DNA of 64,000 nt from Leifsonia shinshuensis (GCF_014217625.1 NZ_CP043641.1:2666001-2730000); one strand, 5' to 3'; numbered from the stretch's first letter, positions 15,850 through 24,893 are shown. Notes: a model not told the origin generated them from the letters alone. A program made the numbers and translations.

Positions 15850-16541
15850 CGCCGCCACGCCTTCTCCAGTTCGCTGGCGAACTGCTCTTTGGAGGTCAGT
15901 GTGAGCTTCTCACCGTTCAGGAAGAACGTTGGCGTGCCCGCCACCCCCAGCTGGACGCCGTCGGCCTGGTCCTTGGTCACCCGGATCCGGAGCGTCGGGT
16001 CGGCGATGTCTTTGTCGTACTGGGTCATGTCCAGGCCAATCGACGCGGCCAGCGATCGCAGCGCAGGCGACTGGTCATCTTGTCGTTCAGCCCACTGCGT
16101 TTGTGTCTGGAAGAGCTTGGAGTACATCTCGGTGAACTTGCCTTGGCGGCCGGCTGCCTCGGCGGCCATCGCGGCGTTCATGGCGTTCTTGTGACTAGGG
16201 ATGGGGAAGTAGCGTGCGATGAATGTGACCCGACCCTTGTACTGCTCGCGCAACTGCTCGACCACCGGGTAGGCGGCCCCGCATGCTTCGCATTCGAAGT
16301 CGAGGAATTCGACCACCGTCACCTTGTCCGTGGTCGCTTTCTGCAGGATCCGGCTGTCCGCTCGGGTGACGGCGGGCGCGGCGGCCTGTTGCGACGCCGA
16401 TTGGGCACGACCGACGAGCACGATGACGATCACGACGATGAACGCGAGCGCGATGATGATTGTGTTGGCCCAGAACCGGATGGAGAGGCGGCGGGTGGGT
16501 TGAGGCTGCTGACGTGGCTGTTTCGACATGGCCGGGCTCAT
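15846..16541 (-). CDS. Membrane-anchored DsbA-like thiol-disulfide oxidoreductase
   Basis: The 231-residue protein has one N-terminal membrane anchor (FWANTIIIALAFIVVIVIVL) and an external thioredoxin fold with the active site FECEACGAAYP (Cys-Glu-Ala-Cys) and a cis-proline loop GTPTFFLNGEKL. It would form or shuffle disulfides outside the membrane. Start ATG 16541 overlaps the stop of the M23 peptidase gene. Together with CcsB it suggests this operon assembles exported thiol or haem proteins. Confidence 0.87.
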   Translation of the reverse strand: MSPAMSKQPRQQPQPTRRLSIRFWANTIIIALAFIVVIVIVLVGRAQSASQQAAAPAVTRADSRILQKATTDKVTVVEFLDFECEACGAAYPVVEQLREQYKGRVTFIARYFPIPSHKNAMNAAMAAEAAGRQGKFTEMYSKLFQTQTQWAERQDDQSPALRSLAASIGLDMTQYDKDIADPTLRIRVTKDQADGVQLGVAGTPTFFLNGEKLTLTSKEQFASELEKAWRR

Positions 16542-17380
16542 CTCGCTCGAGCTCGGAGCCAGGAGTACGGGTCGATCGGTGTTTCCCCGTTCGCCCAAAT
16601 CTCCAGATGGAGGTGATTGCCGGTGCTGGCACCCGTAGTGCCGACCCGTCCGATGATCTGGCCGGCGACAACGCGGTCTCCGGCGCGGACCTGGAGCGAC
16701 CCGAATTGCATGTGCGCGTAAAGGCTCGCGAATCGTTCACCATTGACCCGGTGGTCGATGATCACGTTGACGCCGAACCCGACATCGGACTCCTCCGCCG
16801 AGCGGACGACGCCGTCGGCGATCGCGCCGATCTTGGTGCCACCGCCGGGGGTCATGTCCAAGCCCTTGTGGTTGCTGGAGCATCCGGAGCAGGGCGCAGA
16901 GCGCGACCCATACCCATCGCTGATCGGGACGTCACCGGGGAACGGCCATTGGATGGGCCCAAGCGTGTTGCCAACCAGGGTCCCGGCCGGGTCGGTTCGC
17001 GCCGCGGCCGTGAGTTCGGCCTCGGACGTCGCTGCGAGCGTGTCACGGTTGACCGGGACAGGCGCGCCGCCGGTCTCTCCGATTGCTTGTGGTACGCCGG
17101 TGACGATAGTGTCGGCCATCGTTTCGAGTGCGCCGTCCGGCTGTACGGCCTCGGCGGGGACGGACGTCGCCACACTCAAGGACATTGCGAATAGGGCTCC
17201 TACAAGGGGCAGCAGCAGGGAGCGGCGGGCACGTTGGCCACCGCTACGGGGACGGCGGCGCTGGCGCGGATTCGGGAGGCTCCGTTCGGCCGCGAGGGCT
17301 TCGCGGCGAGACCGGGGTTCGATGGGGGTTGGAGTGAAGGTTGCGCGACGAACCGGCCGCGCGCGGCGGGAAAAGGTCAT
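16538..17380 (-). CDS. Exported M23-family metallopeptidase (LytM-like)
   Basis: The 280-residue protein has an Arg-rich N-terminus and a signal segment (SLLLPLVGALFAMSLSVATS), then a LytM domain with zinc ligands in NHKGLDMTPGGG, YAHMQFG and NHLHLEIW. Such enzymes cut peptidoglycan cross-bridges or activate other hydrolases. The ATG at 17380 is preferred; an upstream ATG at 17434 would only lengthen the basic leader. It heads the envelope operon. Host cell wall is the likely substrate, possibly to open a path for the exported machinery. Confidence 0.85.
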   Translation of the reverse strand: MTFSRRARPVRRATFTPTPIEPRSRREALAAERSLPNPRQRRRPRSGGQRARRSLLLPLVGALFAMSLSVATSVPAEAVQPDGALETMADTIVTGVPQAIGETGGAPVPVNRDTLAATSEAELTAAARTDPAGTLVGNTLGPIQWPFPGDVPISDGYGSRSAPCSGCSSNHKGLDMTPGGGTKIGAIADGVVRSAEESDVGFGVNVIIDHRVNGERFASLYAHMQFGSLQVRAGDRVVAGQIIGRVGTTGASTGNHLHLEIWANGETPIDPYSWLRARAR

Positions 17381-17457
17381 TCGGGGGTTTCCGGACTCGG
17401 CCCATTGCGGGCGCGGACAAGGACGACGGGGCACCGACGAGGGTGCGCGCGAGGTCC

Positions 17458-17871
17458 TCAGGTCCGGCTTATGGCCAGAGATTCCAGAGAAGGCGCAAGG
17501 GGTCGCTCAAGCGTCAATGTCGCACCCAGGCGTCGCACGACGAGCGAGAGAGTCAGGCGGTAGTCGCGGCGCAGCAAACTCACGAACAAAGCGAGAGCCA
17601 GGGCGGCCGCAGCCAGCCCGAGGACGCACCCCAATACAAGCATCTGGTCGTGAGGGATGCCGTTCTCCGACGAAATGACCGAGGCAGCTGCGGCGTCTCC
17701 CACAGATGAAACGGCGTCGTCCACGATTGCAGACGCCGCGGGCCCGGCACCTTCGTCAGCCGGATGTGCCGCCTCGAACATGTGCGCCAGCAACAACGCG
17801 AACACGACGGTGAGCGATGCAACGGCGAGGACGACCCAGCGTCGGATTCCTCCGCGATTCAGCGCGCCCAC
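17458..17871 (-). CDS. Small two-helix membrane protein (DUF6153-like)
   Basis: From a GTG at 17871, preceded by GGAGGTGAC, this encodes 137 residues with a helix WVVLAVASLTVVFALLLAHM, a polar stretch with HPADEGAG and HDQ, and a second helix MLVLGCVLGLAAAALALALF. The layout (helix, His-rich loop, helix with Cys) resembles small DUF6153 proteins found beside actinobacterial copper genes. A start at 17946 would add a Cys-rich leader without membrane logic. Function unknown. Confidence 0.6.
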   Translation of the reverse strand: MGALNRGGIRRWVVLAVASLTVVFALLLAHMFEAAHPADEGAGPAASAIVDDAVSSVGDAAAASVISSENGIPHDQMLVLGCVLGLAAAALALALFVSLLRRDYRLTLSLVVRRLGATLTLERPLAPSLESLAISRT

Positions 17872-18027
17872 GTCACCTCCACGGTCACAGTTCGATAACG
17901 GCCAGCTTTGATGGGAAGCGTAGCAAACGGCGCCTGATGGGCGCATCTGAGTGGTAGCGGCGGTCAGCCGACTCTCAGACGAGGTCCCTACGCTCCGGCA
18001 ACCATACCAACCAGAAGGGTACGAACC

Positions 18028-18339
18028 ATGAAATGTCCCGTTGACGGCGAGACGCTGCTGCTCTCCGATCGCTCCGGAATCGAGATCGACTACTGCCCAA
18101 CATGCCGTGGCGTTTGGCTGGATCGCGGGGAGCTCGACAAAATCATCGAACGCTCAGCGAGCCAGAATCCATCAGCGGGTTACGCTAACCCGACCGACCC
18201 GCAAGGATGGTCCGACTCGAACCGATCCGGACATCACGGCAAAAGCGGACACGGAAACTCCGGAAACGGTAACTCCGGCCATAACGGCTACAGCAACAAG
18301 CGCCGCGGAGGCTGGCTGGGGGATCTCTTCGGCGACTAA
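18028..18339 (+). CDS. TFIIB-type zinc-ribbon protein
   Basis: A 103-residue protein begins MKCPVDGETLLLSDRSGIEI and has the zf-TFIIB ribbon CPxD ... CPTCRGVWLDRGELDKII, which binds one zinc ion. The C-terminal half is a low-complexity Gly/Ser/Asn/His tail ending in WLGDLFGD. Proteins of this type are common in actinobacteria, often near zinc homeostasis genes. It converges on and overlaps by four bases with the zinc sensor gene on the other strand. Confidence 0.85.
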   Translation: MKCPVDGETLLLSDRSGIEIDYCPTCRGVWLDRGELDKIIERSASQNPSAGYANPTDPQGWSDSNRSGHHGKSGHGNSGNGNSGHNGYSNKRRGGWLGDLFGD

Positions 18340-18650
18340 TCGCCGCCCGGCTGAGCGTGACCAAGGTGCAACAACGCCTGGTCGAAGAACTCGACGACGT
18401 GGTCATCGAACAGCCGGTAGGTGATCGAGCGTCCGTCTCGGTCGCCGATCACGAGCTTCGCCTGACGGAGGATGCGCAAGTGGTTCGACAGCGTCGCCTG
18501 TCCGATTTCGAGCTCCTCCGCCAGCGCCGTCACACTTGATGGGCTCCGCCGAAGCCGAGCAAGCACGCGCAATCGCGTCGGCGACGCCAGGCCTTGGAAG
18601 ACCTCCGCCAGCTCGCCGGCGCTCTCGATGTTCAACGTCAGTTCGTCCAC
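18336..18650 (-). CDS. SmtB/CzrA-type zinc-sensing ArsR-family repressor
   Basis: The 104-residue winged-helix protein has EELEIGQATLSNHLRILRQA as its DNA-reading helix. The C-terminal helix holds Asp-x-His, then ten residues, His-x2-His (in DDHVVEFFDQALLHLGH). This is the exact alpha-5 zinc-site spacing of Staphylococcus aureus CzrA (D84, H86, H97, H100). It is divergent from czcD with a dyad between them, so it should repress czcD until zinc or cobalt binds. Confidence 0.88.
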   Translation of the reverse strand: MDELTLNIESAGELAEVFQGLASPTRLRVLARLRRSPSSVTALAEELEIGQATLSNHLRILRQAKLVIGDRDGRSITYRLFDDHVVEFFDQALLHLGHAQPGGD

Positions 18651-18720
18651 GACTCGCTCCTCGACTCTCCATCGTACCGAGAACGGTTCTGATTACGGTT
18701 CTCAACTACATTAACTAGTT

Positions 18721-18736
18721 TACATATGCACATGTA
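18721..18736. promoter_or_regulatory. Operator-like dyad between zinc sensor and czcD
   Basis: tacatatgcacatgta is an inverted repeat with TACAT/ATGTA ends, lying between the divergent start sites, 35 bp before the czcD ATG. It resembles the AT-rich imperfect palindromes bound by SmtB-type repressors. Confidence 0.5.
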
Positions 18737-18771
18737 TTGACGTAAGGTGGGGCGTGAGGAAAGGAGGTCGG

Positions 18772-19707
18772 ATGGACGGCCACGACCACGGCAGCACAAT
18801 GGAGCTCTTCGGCGAAGCGGCCAAACGCCATCGCGTTCGCCTGTCGATCGCGTTCGGCATCACCTTCGTCATCCTGATCGCTGAGGTCATCGGCACGATC
18901 CTCACCGGCTCCCTGGCGTTGCTCGTCGACGCGGGGCACATGCTCACTGACACGGCGGGACTGGCGATGGCCCTCGTGGCCTCATATCTGAGCACCAAGC
19001 CGGCCACGAACAAGCGCACCTGGGGATACCGACGCGCTGAGGTGCTCGCCGCGACCGCGCAGGCAGCAGTCCTCCTCGCCGTTGGCGTGTTCGTGTTGAT
19101 CGAAGGCGTCCGCCGGCTGTTCGAGCCGCCGGAGATCCCCTCCACCGAACTGTTGATCTTCGGCATCATCGGCCTTCTGGGCAACGTGGCGTCTCTGACC
19201 GTCCTGGCCTCCAGCCGAAGCGAGAACTTCAACCTCCGCGCCGCCTTCCTCGAGGTGATGAACGACGCGCTTGGCTCGGTGGCCGTCATCGTCGCTGCAA
19301 TCCTGATCGGCCTGACCGGATGGGGCGCCGCGGACGCGCTGGCCGGAATGTTCATCGGCGTGCTCATCCTCCCGCGAGCGTTTAAACTGCTCCGGGAAAC
19401 CACGAGCGTGTTGCTGGAGTCCACACCTCCCGGGCTGGACCTGGACGCGGTCCGCAACCACGTCTTGGAGCTGCCGGAAGTGGTCGACATCCACGACCTG
19501 CACGCCACCCAGATCGCGACCGGATTGCCGGTCCTGACAGCGCACGTCATCGTGGAAGCCGATACCTTCGAGAATGGGCGCCTGCCCGAGCTCCTGGACA
19601 AGCTTCAGGACTGCGTTGCAAGCCACTTCGACGTCAGCATCGAACATTCCACCTTCCAGTTCGAGCCGCCACAGCACAGCCGCCACGAGCATTCCGCACA
19701 CGAATAA
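18772..19707 (+). CDS. czcD: CzcD-type cation diffusion facilitator
   Basis: The 311-residue transporter has six membrane helices, a His-rich start (MDGHDHG) and tail (HSRHEHSAHE). Helix 2 carries the metal pair DAGHMLTD (His and Asp). Helix 5 reads FLEVMNDALGS, so the usual His of the HxxxD pair is Glu. The C-terminal cytoplasmic domain has DIHDLHATQIATGLPVLTAH. AGGAGG five bases before the ATG at 18772 fixes the start over the GTG at 18754. It should export Zn(II), perhaps Co/Cd, using the proton gradient. Confidence 0.88.
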   Translation: MDGHDHGSTMELFGEAAKRHRVRLSIAFGITFVILIAEVIGTILTGSLALLVDAGHMLTDTAGLAMALVASYLSTKPATNKRTWGYRRAEVLAATAQAAVLLAVGVFVLIEGVRRLFEPPEIPSTELLIFGIIGLLGNVASLTVLASSRSENFNLRAAFLEVMNDALGSVAVIVAAILIGLTGWGAADALAGMFIGVLILPRAFKLLRETTSVLLESTPPGLDLDAVRNHVLELPEVVDIHDLHATQIATGLPVLTAHVIVEADTFENGRLPELLDKLQDCVASHFDVSIEHSTFQFEPPQHSRHEHSAHE

Positions 19708-19721
19708 CCCAGGGACCATTG

Positions 19722-20357
19722 ATGACTGCCCCCAGCTCCTCCGCCGACCCCAGCCGTTCCCTGTGGAGGATCCTTGCTCTTTTGGCCGTGGTCGCACTCG
19801 CCTTCGTCGCTAACTGCCTCACCGCGCCGCCTGCGGAAGCGCACGACGCCCTCGCAGAATCCAATCCCGCCCAAGGGCAGACTGTCACCGAGAAGTTGGA
19901 TCAGATCGTGCTGACCTTCAACGAGGCGCCACTGAGCGGCCTACAAGGGGGCATCGTCATTCAGGCAGTCGGGCCGACCGGCCGCGAGGCCACCACCGGC
20001 GAACTCCGCATCCAGGACCGGACCCTGTCGCGGACTGTCCTGATGACCGAGCAGGGCGATTACACCGTCTCGTGGCGCACGGTCTCTGCCGACGGGCACC
20101 CCATTGACGGGAGCTACACCTTCAGCTACGCCGGTCCCATTCCGGCCTCTCCCACCGCGACGTCGACTCCCACCCCTTCGGCAGCGCCGACCACTTCCGC
20201 AGTCGCCTCGCCCACAAGCACCCCGACTGCAGCTAACACGTCATCTGGCGCACCGATCGCATTCGTCGTCGTGATCATCATCGTTGTGCTGCTGCTCGCC
20301 GGCGGCGGCCTGTGGCTCGCCACGGAGCTCAACCGTCGCCGCACGACCAAGCCGTAG
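19722..20357 (+). CDS. copC: CopC-domain copper-binding protein with C-terminal anchor
   Basis: The 211-residue protein has a signal peptide ending PAEA just before HDALAESNPAQG, so the mature protein starts with His41, the known Cu(II) ligand of CopC. A second conserved His is in SADGHPIDGSYTFSY. A Pro/Thr/Ser linker and one membrane helix near the C-terminus anchor it outside. It lies 14 bp after czcD and is convergent with the CtaG/CopD genes. It should bind copper outside the membrane for CopD or oxidase assembly. Confidence 0.88.
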   Translation: MTAPSSSADPSRSLWRILALLAVVALAFVANCLTAPPAEAHDALAESNPAQGQTVTEKLDQIVLTFNEAPLSGLQGGIVIQAVGPTGREATTGELRIQDRTLSRTVLMTEQGDYTVSWRTVSADGHPIDGSYTFSYAGPIPASPTATSTPTPSAAPTTSAVASPTSTPTAANTSSGAPIAFVVVIIIVVLLLAGGGLWLATELNRRRTTKP

Positions 20358-20362
20358 CTCGG

Positions 20363-21301
20363 TCAGCGGCGATTCAACCTCGCCAGCCATGCGTTGTAGG
20401 CGTCGAGCTCCGCGTCGCCCTCCACATCTTTCCGGCGGTCTGCCGCCTCGGCTTGGCGCGTATCGTCGGAAGCCCACGCGAAGAGCAGGATCAGAACGAT
20501 GATCAGCGACGGCAGTTCGCCATACGACCACGCCAACGCGCCCGCGATGCGCTGATCAGCAACCGCATCGATGTTCCAGGCCGCCGGCGACTCCGCGAAG
20601 AAGCTCACGAGCGGGATAGTCGCCATCATGGCAATCACCCCGAAGAACGCGTGAAGTGGCATCTCGATGAACATGTCCAGCAGGCGTCCGAGGTGCGACT
20701 GACGTCGCGGCAATGGGTCTGGAGAGATAAGCGGAATTGTGAAGAGGATGCCAGCGGCCAAGAACACCACCTCGAGTGAAAGGTGCCCGAGCACCGATCC
20801 GAGCAGTGTTGATGCCAAGCCGCTGAAATAGAGGCCGTAGAACACCATCAGGAACAGCGGGACCATGAAGCCCGGATGCAGCAACAAGCGCGCAAAACGG
20901 GAACGCAGCCCGACGAGGGCAAACCGCCGAATGAATCGCCACTGCCCCCTCGCTGGTGCCGCCTTCAAAAGAAGCTTGCCCGGCGCTCCCAGGATCAGCA
21001 GCGGCGGGATCGCCATCATCAACGTGAGCTGCTGAAACATGAACACCGAGAACATGCGGTAGCCGTAACCCTCGAGTCCCGTCCCCGTCAATGCAACCAA
21101 CACGCCGCAACCAGTCAGGAAGAGCGTGGTGCGCCACCACGGCCACGCGAGCCGCAGCCGGAGCAACCGCCACACACCGCATAGATACGCGAGAGCGAGT
21201 ACGACGCCCACGATCGGGAGCAGAGGAATCGGTTGTGGGGACCACACCAGGAAGGCCGCCAAGCGCGGCGCCTGGTCGGGCAAGTACGCAGGCCCATCCA
21301 T
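20363..21301 (-). CDS. ctaG: Cytochrome c oxidase assembly factor CtaG-like membrane protein
   Basis: The 312-residue polytopic protein matches caa3-type CtaG: GYGYRMFSVFMFQQLTLMMA, PPLLILGAPGKLLLKA, and a late DMFIEMPLHAFFGVIAMMAT with conserved Met/His. The ATG at 21301 follows the CopD stop by one base. CtaG helps deliver copper to the oxidase CuA/CuB centre. Its pairing with CopC and CopD marks a copper acquisition or cuproenzyme-assembly set inside an otherwise detoxifying island. Confidence 0.88.
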   Translation of the reverse strand: MDGPAYLPDQAPRLAAFLVWSPQPIPLLPIVGVVLALAYLCGVWRLLRLRLAWPWWRTTLFLTGCGVLVALTGTGLEGYGYRMFSVFMFQQLTLMMAIPPLLILGAPGKLLLKAAPARGQWRFIRRFALVGLRSRFARLLLHPGFMVPLFLMVFYGLYFSGLASTLLGSVLGHLSLEVVFLAAGILFTIPLISPDPLPRRQSHLGRLLDMFIEMPLHAFFGVIAMMATIPLVSFFAESPAAWNIDAVADQRIAGALAWSYGELPSLIIVLILLFAWASDDTRQAEAADRRKDVEGDAELDAYNAWLARLNRR

Positions 21302-21302
21302 C

Positions 21303-23213
21303 TCAGACCGTCCCCGGACCCGGATCCTCTGATCGAGATTCGACAACCCGCTGGCCCAACACCAACAGGAGCACGAATACGGCGACCGCAGTGATCGCCC
21401 ACAGCAGCACGGCCCCGATCAGTTGATCAACCGCAGGCGTCACACCCAGCGCGGGCAACGTCACCCCATACCAGGCGGGGAGAACGCCGCCGGGGACGAA
21501 AGCAACGACGACCGCGAGCAGGCCCGCTGCCAGAACCACCATCATCGCGATCCCCACCACCTGCACCACTAGTCGCTGTCCAGCGTCGGCCTTACCGAGC
21601 AACGACGCAGCGAACAGTGTCGTCACCCCGAACACAACCAAGGTCGTGAACGCTCGACCCACAGGATCCTGCACCGCCCAACCCAGCCACGGCGAGAGAA
21701 GCACGGTACCGAGGAACACGACCAGAGCACCCGCCGACATCCACGGCGCCCTCAGGGGCAATTCGATCGCTCGGCTCCCGAGCACCCACCTCGTCCACTC
21801 GCGCGCGCCGAGGCTACCGTCCCCTCGGAGCCGTACTACGGTCTCAAGCAACCGAATCGGTTGCGCTGCGACGACAAGAACCGCAGCGAGAACTCCGCCT
21901 AACACAAGCAATGCCGTGTACGCCGTGAACGAGAACGTTGCATACGCCCCGGGGAGCGAACAGAACGCGAACACGATGACAACGGCGGCGCCGACCCCGG
22001 CGAGCGTACGCGACCGCGGCCATCCGCCGTTTCGCTGTGCCGCGAACACACCGTAGAGGTAAGAGCCGAGGCCGAGCAGCACGACGAGGACAGCCGCGGC
22101 GTCGAACACCCACGTGTCAACGAGCCGTGCGATTCCCGGCGCCGGTGGTATCCGGTCACCCGTGAGCTGCTCAGCCTTCGTCGCCAACAGGATCTGACCA
22201 CCAGGGGTCTCCGTCCGAGACAACGTTGCTCCTGCTCCCATCGCCACGCCCAAGACCAGCAACTCCCAGAGCACGAGTGATCCGAATACGAGCCGGCGCC
22301 GCAGCGCGGGCATGTCCGTGGAACCGAAGCGGCGAATCACCCACGTACGCTGTGCCCACCCGAACCCGACCAGCAGTAGGAGAGCGACGATCTTCAAAGA
22401 CAGCAGCCGACCGTAATCCGTCGTGAGGAGCTGTACCGGATGCGACAAACGGACGAGTGCGCCCGCCATCCCGGAGATGGTCACGGCGCACAATCCCGCA
22501 AACGCAATCGCCGAGAAGCGACGCACCAACGGCACGAACGCGCGCTCGTCGAAAGCCGCAGCGTAGGTCACCGCGGCCAAACCACCAACCCACACCGCCG
22601 CTCCCGCGACATGCAGCCAGAGCGCGACCGTCGCGGCCACGTGGTTCCCAGCGCCAGCGGCATGGCCCTGAAGCGCCAGTGGAACAAGCGCAACCAATGC
22701 CAAGACGAGAGCTGCGGCCACACCTGTCTGCCCACGGGCCGCGAACGTCAGGACACTGATCGTCGCGGTCATCAGGATCGTAGCTAGCCAACCCTGGCCG
22801 ACCGCAATCTGCGTGAAGAACTGCGCAAGGCTGGAACCGAGCATGTTCGCCTCAACCGGCCCTGTCAGGCTGATCGACGTCATGACTGCTGCAACACAGC
22901 TTGCGACCAGCCAAGCGGCAGAACACCAGGGTGCCGCATCCAGGAGCCTGTCCCATGCCCTCAACCCGACGGGCACGCAGACGGCTGCAACTACCAGCGC
23001 GCCAATCGTGGCCGCGGCCGCTAGATCGACGACAACTTTCATAGCCGGCAAGCCGTATGTCACAAGCGGCCCCGGGTTGAAGATCGACCCGTCCGGCCGG
23101 ACCGTCAGCATCGCCAGTGCCAGCGCAGCAACCACGGCCGCGATGATAAGAGAGGCAAGCGCGAATAGCGCACTCCGCGTCGAGCCTGATCTCGTCGACG
23201 TTGCGCCGGTCAC
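21303..23213 (-). CDS. copD: CopD-domain copper-transport membrane protein
   Basis: At 636 residues it has about 14 membrane helices. The middle holds the CopD domain with WLHVAGAAVWVGGLAAVTYA near residue 200 and LSLKIVALLLLVGFGWAQR near 270. The C-terminal third looks like the degenerate CtaG-like half found in fused actinobacterial proteins, while a separate full CtaG follows. CopC-CopD pairs move copper inward across the membrane. It overlaps the small gene upstream by four bases. Confidence 0.85.
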   Translation of the reverse strand: MTGATSTRSGSTRSALFALASLIIAAVVAALALAMLTVRPDGSIFNPGPLVTYGLPAMKVVVDLAAAATIGALVVAAVCVPVGLRAWDRLLDAAPWCSAAWLVASCVAAVMTSISLTGPVEANMLGSSLAQFFTQIAVGQGWLATILMTATISVLTFAARGQTGVAAALVLALVALVPLALQGHAAGAGNHVAATVALWLHVAGAAVWVGGLAAVTYAAAFDERAFVPLVRRFSAIAFAGLCAVTISGMAGALVRLSHPVQLLTTDYGRLLSLKIVALLLLVGFGWAQRTWVIRRFGSTDMPALRRRLVFGSLVLWELLVLGVAMGAGATLSRTETPGGQILLATKAEQLTGDRIPPAPGIARLVDTWVFDAAAVLVVLLGLGSYLYGVFAAQRNGGWPRSRTLAGVGAAVVIVFAFCSLPGAYATFSFTAYTALLVLGGVLAAVLVVAAQPIRLLETVVRLRGDGSLGAREWTRWVLGSRAIELPLRAPWMSAGALVVFLGTVLLSPWLGWAVQDPVGRAFTTLVVFGVTTLFAASLLGKADAGQRLVVQVVGIAMMVVLAAGLLAVVVAFVPGGVLPAWYGVTLPALGVTPAVDQLIGAVLLWAITAVAVFVLLLVLGQRVVESRSEDPGPGTV

Positions 23214-23410
23214 GACGGATCCTGCTTACCAGCCAGCTCGGAACCGGCCGTCGACCCGCGCTGGGAGCGCTCCCACTTGTCCTCATGTGCGTGGGCGGCA
23301 CGTTCGCGCTGATCGGCGCGGAGAATCGCGCGCAGCGCGAACCAGAAAATGAGTCCCACCAGCACCGTTGGCGTCAGAGACCACAGAGCATTAGTCCAAT
23401 AATCGTCCAT
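23210..23410 (-). CDS. Small single-helix membrane protein upstream of copD
   Basis: A 66-residue protein starts MDDYWTNALWSLTPTVLVGL with one helix and a charged tail (RADQRERAAHAHEDKWERSQ). GAAGGTGA precedes the ATG at 23410, which overlaps a GTG alternative at 23422. Coupled to copD by four bases. It resembles short oxidase- or transporter-associated subunits, with no assigned function. Confidence 0.6.
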   Translation of the reverse strand: MDDYWTNALWSLTPTVLVGLIFWFALRAILRADQRERAAHAHEDKWERSQRGSTAGSELAGKQDPS

Positions 23411-23488
23411 CTTCACCTTCACAAACCATCGAGTACGCGGCTCGCCGAACGTGGGCGTGCGCCTGCAGAATCGCGGAACGGAAGGTGA

Positions 23489-23845
23489 TCAGATTCGAAG
23501 TATGCCCAGCAGGCCCAACCGTGACGGCGCCGTCGGCGACTCGTGTTGTGGAATGGCGACCGCGGGTGGCGCCGGGTGCGCGGTCTCGAGAAGTGTCTCA
23601 ACCGCGACCGTCGAATCGTGAACCGGGGTGGCAGCACCGGCCGTGGCGCACAGTGCCGCACAGAATTCGGCACCGCTGTTATCGGGATTCGTGTCGCCTA
23701 CGCCCACCTGCTGTGACCACGAAGCGCTCAGGTTCACGTGTGCAGCATCGGAACAGTGTCCGAACCCGATGCCGGCGAGCACCGCAGCGACGAGAACGAG
23801 AAAGAAGACGGGCACGACACGCACGCTGTGCAGCGCTCCACTCAT
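23489..23845 (-). CDS. Small exported or membrane protein (DUF6153-like)
   Basis: A 118-residue protein with one helix (VFFLVLVAAVLAGIGFGHCS), then a Cys-rich segment FCAALCATAG and several His residues. The pattern matches the other small His/Cys proteins at 17458-17871 and 44310-44771, which suggests one family repeated three times in the copper parts of the island. Metal binding is plausible from the Cys/His content, not shown. Confidence 0.5.
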   Translation of the reverse strand: MSGALHSVRVVPVFFLVLVAAVLAGIGFGHCSDAAHVNLSASWSQQVGVGDTNPDNSGAEFCAALCATAGAATPVHDSTVAVETLLETAHPAPPAVAIPQHESPTAPSRLGLLGILRI

Positions 23846-23977
23846 CCGACCTCCCCTGTTGGACTCAGCGTATCCACTCGAACTGTGAGAGATCCTGCGC
23901 AGCCCTCACTTCAGCAGTCCGGGTCGACGCGAACTCTGCTCTTGCCACACCGGAAGCGCGAACACATGATGTGACCC

Positions 23978-24526
23978 ATGACCGATCGTGGCTCACTGAG
24001 CCAACCGGGGAGTGCCCCGACAGACGATGCACGCCGCACGTTGTGGCGGCACATCGGCACCCCGGCAGCTATTTACGGGACGATCGTCTACGCGAGCGTC
24101 GTTGCTGCTACGTCGATTGGGCTCAAGAAGTCAAGTTCAGCGTGGCAGGTGCTCATTTTCGCCGTCGTCACCGTAATCGTTTTCTGGGTGGCCCACGTCT
24201 ATTCGACTGCACTCGGGTCCCACGGCCACGCTGACCACATCAGGGACCGGATACGTGATTCGATCGGACAATCGCTGAAGGAATCGAGCGGGATGCTTGA
24301 GGCGGCCATCATCCCATCTATCCCGCTACTGCTGGCGGCGTTCGGTGCGATGCCGGTCGATGCCGGAATATCAGTCGCCCTCTGGTTCGCCGTTGTCATG
24401 CTTGCGCTACTGGGCTACCTCGTCCTCTGGCTTCGCTCTCGACCATGGTGGGCCTGCGTAGCCGCAGCACTGACAAGCGCTCTCTTCGGTCTCCTGGTGA
24501 TCTTGCTCAAGACAGCGTTGTATTGA
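23978..24526 (+). CDS. Polytopic membrane protein of unknown function
   Basis: The 182-residue protein starts MTDRGSLSQPGSAPTDDARR and has about five hydrophobic helices (for example TPAAIYGTIVYASVVAATSI and LLGYLVLWLRSRPWWACVAA) plus a His-bearing loop STALGSHGHADHIRDRIRDS. No family is recognised. It stands alone on the plus strand between the copper genes and the truncated parB copy. Confidence 0.6.
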   Translation: MTDRGSLSQPGSAPTDDARRTLWRHIGTPAAIYGTIVYASVVAATSIGLKKSSSAWQVLIFAVVTVIVFWVAHVYSTALGSHGHADHIRDRIRDSIGQSLKESSGMLEAAIIPSIPLLLAAFGAMPVDAGISVALWFAVVMLALLGYLVLWLRSRPWWACVAAALTSALFGLLVILLKTALY

Positions 24527-24618
24527 TCAGTAGCTGAGTCGGACGGCTTTGGCGTCGCCACTCTGATCGGCTTCACCTGCGATCTGAGCACCCCCCACTC
24601 AAGTGTTCAGACGTCCGC

Positions 24619-24893
24619 TGCGCCCCTCCGCCCCGATCACCCCCGCGTTCGTGCAGTCGATCAAGGAGAATGGGGTCCTCACCCCCGTACTTGCCCACCG
24701 CGACAGCGACGGCCAGGTCACCGTCCGTGCCGGACAGCGTCGAGTCTTCGCCGCCCGCGAAGCAGGACTTACGACCATTCCCGTCTACCTGGTCGATGCT
24801 CACGGCGTGGCGGCGGAGCGGATCGTGCAGCAGATGGTCGAGAACGACCAGCGCGAAACCCTCACCGACAGCGACCGGGCCGCCGCGTTCCAA
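24619..24893 (+). pseudogene. Truncated parB fragment
   Basis: This 275-bp piece aligns without gaps to 10465-10739 of the parB-like gene (ITPAFVQSIKENG, VRAGQRRVFAAREAGL, QQMVENDQRETLTDSDRAA). It lacks the first two dozen codons and everything after the ParB N-terminal domain. One short segment differs clearly (VDAHGVAAERI against VDADEVPSERI), so it is a diverged copy and not a recent perfect duplicate. It is joined directly to the 447-bp repeat with aaggc shared at the join. Confidence 0.85.
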
